Of a stretch of DNA of 64,000 nt, positions 62,855-64,000 are shown piece by piece. The position numbers and the translations under genes were made by a program. The stretch lies in contig CAVRRZ010000001.1 in assembly GCA_963723745.1 (NCBI GenBank), forward strand, positions 1,116,001 to 1,180,000. The letters run 5' to 3'. The DNA is from CAVRRZ01 sp963723745 (GTDB lineage Bacteria; Actinomycetota; Actinomycetes; Mycobacteriales; Geodermatophilaceae). The notes under the pieces are model-generated. The model saw nothing but the letters and a program-made list of their open reading frames with translations, was not told the DNA's origin and ran no database searches. Within the stretch, counting starts at the first letter, position 1. Each line of letters starts with the position of its first letter.

Positions 62855-64000
62855 GTGACCACCAGCTCATGGCAGGACGAGAAGGATCGGACCGACTGGG
62901 ACGACCGGACCCTTCCCTTCGTCCTCCCCGGTGACGACGGCCCGGGGTTCTACGACGACGACATGGCCGCCAACGACCGGCGCCCCGACGCCGCGCCGAC
63001 CGACTCGCGGCCAGTGCGCTCGCGCCGCGGCCTGAAGATCGCGGGCGCCGCGATGCTCGTGCTGGTCCTGCTCCTGGGTGGCGGGATCTGGTACCTGGTC
63101 GAGCGCTATGCCGGCAACGTCGAGCGGGTCGGTGACGTCTTCGCCGACATCCCCGACGCGAGCCGTCCGGCTCCGGCGACCTCCGCCGGCGGGACGCCGG
63201 TGACCTTCATGCTGGTCGGGTCGGACTCCCGCGCGCAGACCCCCGACGGGGAGGCGCCGGGCGCGCGGTCGGACGCGATCATGCTGGCCCGCGTCGCAGG
63301 TGACCGGGAGTCTGCGCAGGTCATCTCGATTCCCCGTGACTCCTGGGTGGACATTCCGGGGTACGGCATGAACAAGATCAACGCCAGCTACGCCTATGGC
63401 GGCCCGTCGCTGCTGATCCAGACCGTCGAGCAGCTGACCGGCGTCCGCGTCGACCACTACGCGGCCATCGACTTCGACGGGCTGATCCAGCTCACCGACG
63501 ACCTCGGCGGGGTCGAGGTCGAGGTCGCTGAGACGACCCAGAATGGGCCGTACACGTTCCCGGCCGGCACCAATCAGCTCAACGGTGACCAGGCCCGGTG
63601 GTACCTCGGGCAGCGCTACGGGCTGCCGGGCGGCGACTTCGACCGCGTGAAGCGTCAGCAGCAGTACCTGCGGTCGATGTTCGGCAAGCTCCTGAGCTCG
63701 GGCGTCCTGGACGACGCGGGCACGATCGACGACACGCTGCGGACGATCACCTCGTCGATCGCGGTGAGCGACAGCCTCGGGACGACGGACATGATCAGCC
63801 TCGGCTACTCGCTTCGGGGCGTCACTGCTCCCGCTGTCCAGTACTTCACCGCTCCCGTGCTCGGCACCGGTCGCGAGGGACAGGCGAGCGTCGTCTACCT
63901 GGACGATACCGACGCCGAGCGGATGTGGGAGTACCTGCGTACGGACTCGCTGAGCCCCAACGCCGCCGAGTTCGCCGACGAGGCCCTCGGCGAGACCCCG
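62855..64000 (+). CDS. LytR-CpsA-Psr (LCP) family ligase, C-terminus cut by window edge
   Basis: 382 residues visible from GTG 62855, with GAAGGGA upstream. An acidic cytoplasmic N-terminus precedes a membrane helix at about residues 54-76 (LKIAGAAMLVLVLLLGGGIW). The LCP domain has FMLVGSDSRAQ, ARSDAIMLARV, ISIPRDSWVDIPG and DQARWYLGQRYGLPGGDFDR with the conserved Arg. LCP proteins transfer undecaprenyl-linked polymers to peptidoglycan, so this gene would anchor the polysaccharide made by the locus. Confidence 0.93.
   Translation, partial: MTTSSWQDEKDRTDWDDRTLPFVLPGDDGPGFYDDDMAANDRRPDAAPTDSRPVRSRRGLKIAGAAMLVLVLLLGGGIWYLVERYAGNVERVGDVFADIPDASRPAPATSAGGTPVTFMLVGSDSRAQTPDGEAPGARSDAIMLARVAGDRESAQVISIPRDSWVDIPGYGMNKINASYAYGGPSLLIQTVEQLTGVRVDHYAAIDFDGLIQLTDDLGGVEVEVAETTQNGPYTFPAGTNQLNGDQARWYLGQRYGLPGGDFDRVKRQQQYLRSMFGKLLSSGVLDDAGTIDDTLRTITSSIAVSDSLGTTDMISLGYSLRGVTAPAVQYFTAPVLGTGREGQASVVYLDDTDAERMWEYLRTDSLSPNAAEFADEALGETP

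Overview
The window is very GC-rich, with GTG and TTG starts, four-base gene overlaps (ATGA/GTGA) and purine-rich ribosome sites. It looks like an actinobacterial chromosome. Gene style (LytR-CpsA-Psr protein, low-molecular-weight tyrosine phosphatases, WcaJ-type sugar transferases, bacterial tyrosine kinases) would fit Geodermatophilaceae or a relative, but that placement is inferred. There are no rRNA or tRNA genes and no CRISPR array.

Layout. (1) 1-7549, minus strand: a tightly overlapping surface-glycan operon (UDP-sugar 4,6-dehydratase, UDP-sugar dehydrogenase, PqqD-like protein, nucleotidyltransferase-like protein, glycosyltransferase, GNAT, chain-length regulator running off the left edge). 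(2) 8008-15152, plus strand: polysaccharide deacetylase, glycosyltransferase, small initiating sugar transferase, flippase, GT2, sulfotransferase and a GT-B-like protein whose last codons are supplied by an inserted ISL3 element (15137-16615, 8-bp target duplication). (3) 17431-27510: a lasso-peptide cluster of the 'kinase plus nucleotidyltransferase' type (precursor A, kinase K, protease B2, cyclase C, RRE protein B1, ABC transporter, nucleotidyltransferase N). It is split between K and A by an IS1634-like element flanked by 37-bp direct repeats, which itself carries a nested IS1380-type element. (4) 27633-32042: a PglD-like acetyltransferase, then a second, complete RiPP cluster on the plus strand (RRE protein, cyclase, 52-residue precursor, HprK-like kinase, B2). 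(5) 32064-35382, minus: O-antigen ligase/polymerase, epimerase, DegT aminotransferase. (6) 35535-43658: a scarred region with a gene-end remnant, a perfect inverted repeat, a frameshifted sugar transferase, intact and broken phosphatases, a lipoprotein gene with two in-frame stops, and a response regulator with an unusual double-module histidine kinase. (7) 43803-51983: acyltransferase, second flippase, capsule-type transferase, second polymerase, glycosyltransferase and a full tyrosine autokinase. (8) 52212-58098: a complete pseudaminic-acid pathway (PseI, H, G, F on minus; PseB, C on plus). (9) 58336-64000: SGNH hydrolase, phosphatase, full-length WcaJ-type sugar transferase, membrane protein and an LCP ligase cut by the right edge.

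Together the genes describe at least two Wzx/Wzy-type surface polysaccharide systems that share the region with two peptide (RiPP) clusters. The peptide genes sit inside the glycan locus, and PqqD-like and nucleotidyltransferase-like genes also occur inside a glycan operon. This RiPP/polysaccharide mixing, the atypical second precursor and the IS-split lasso cluster are the most interesting parts.
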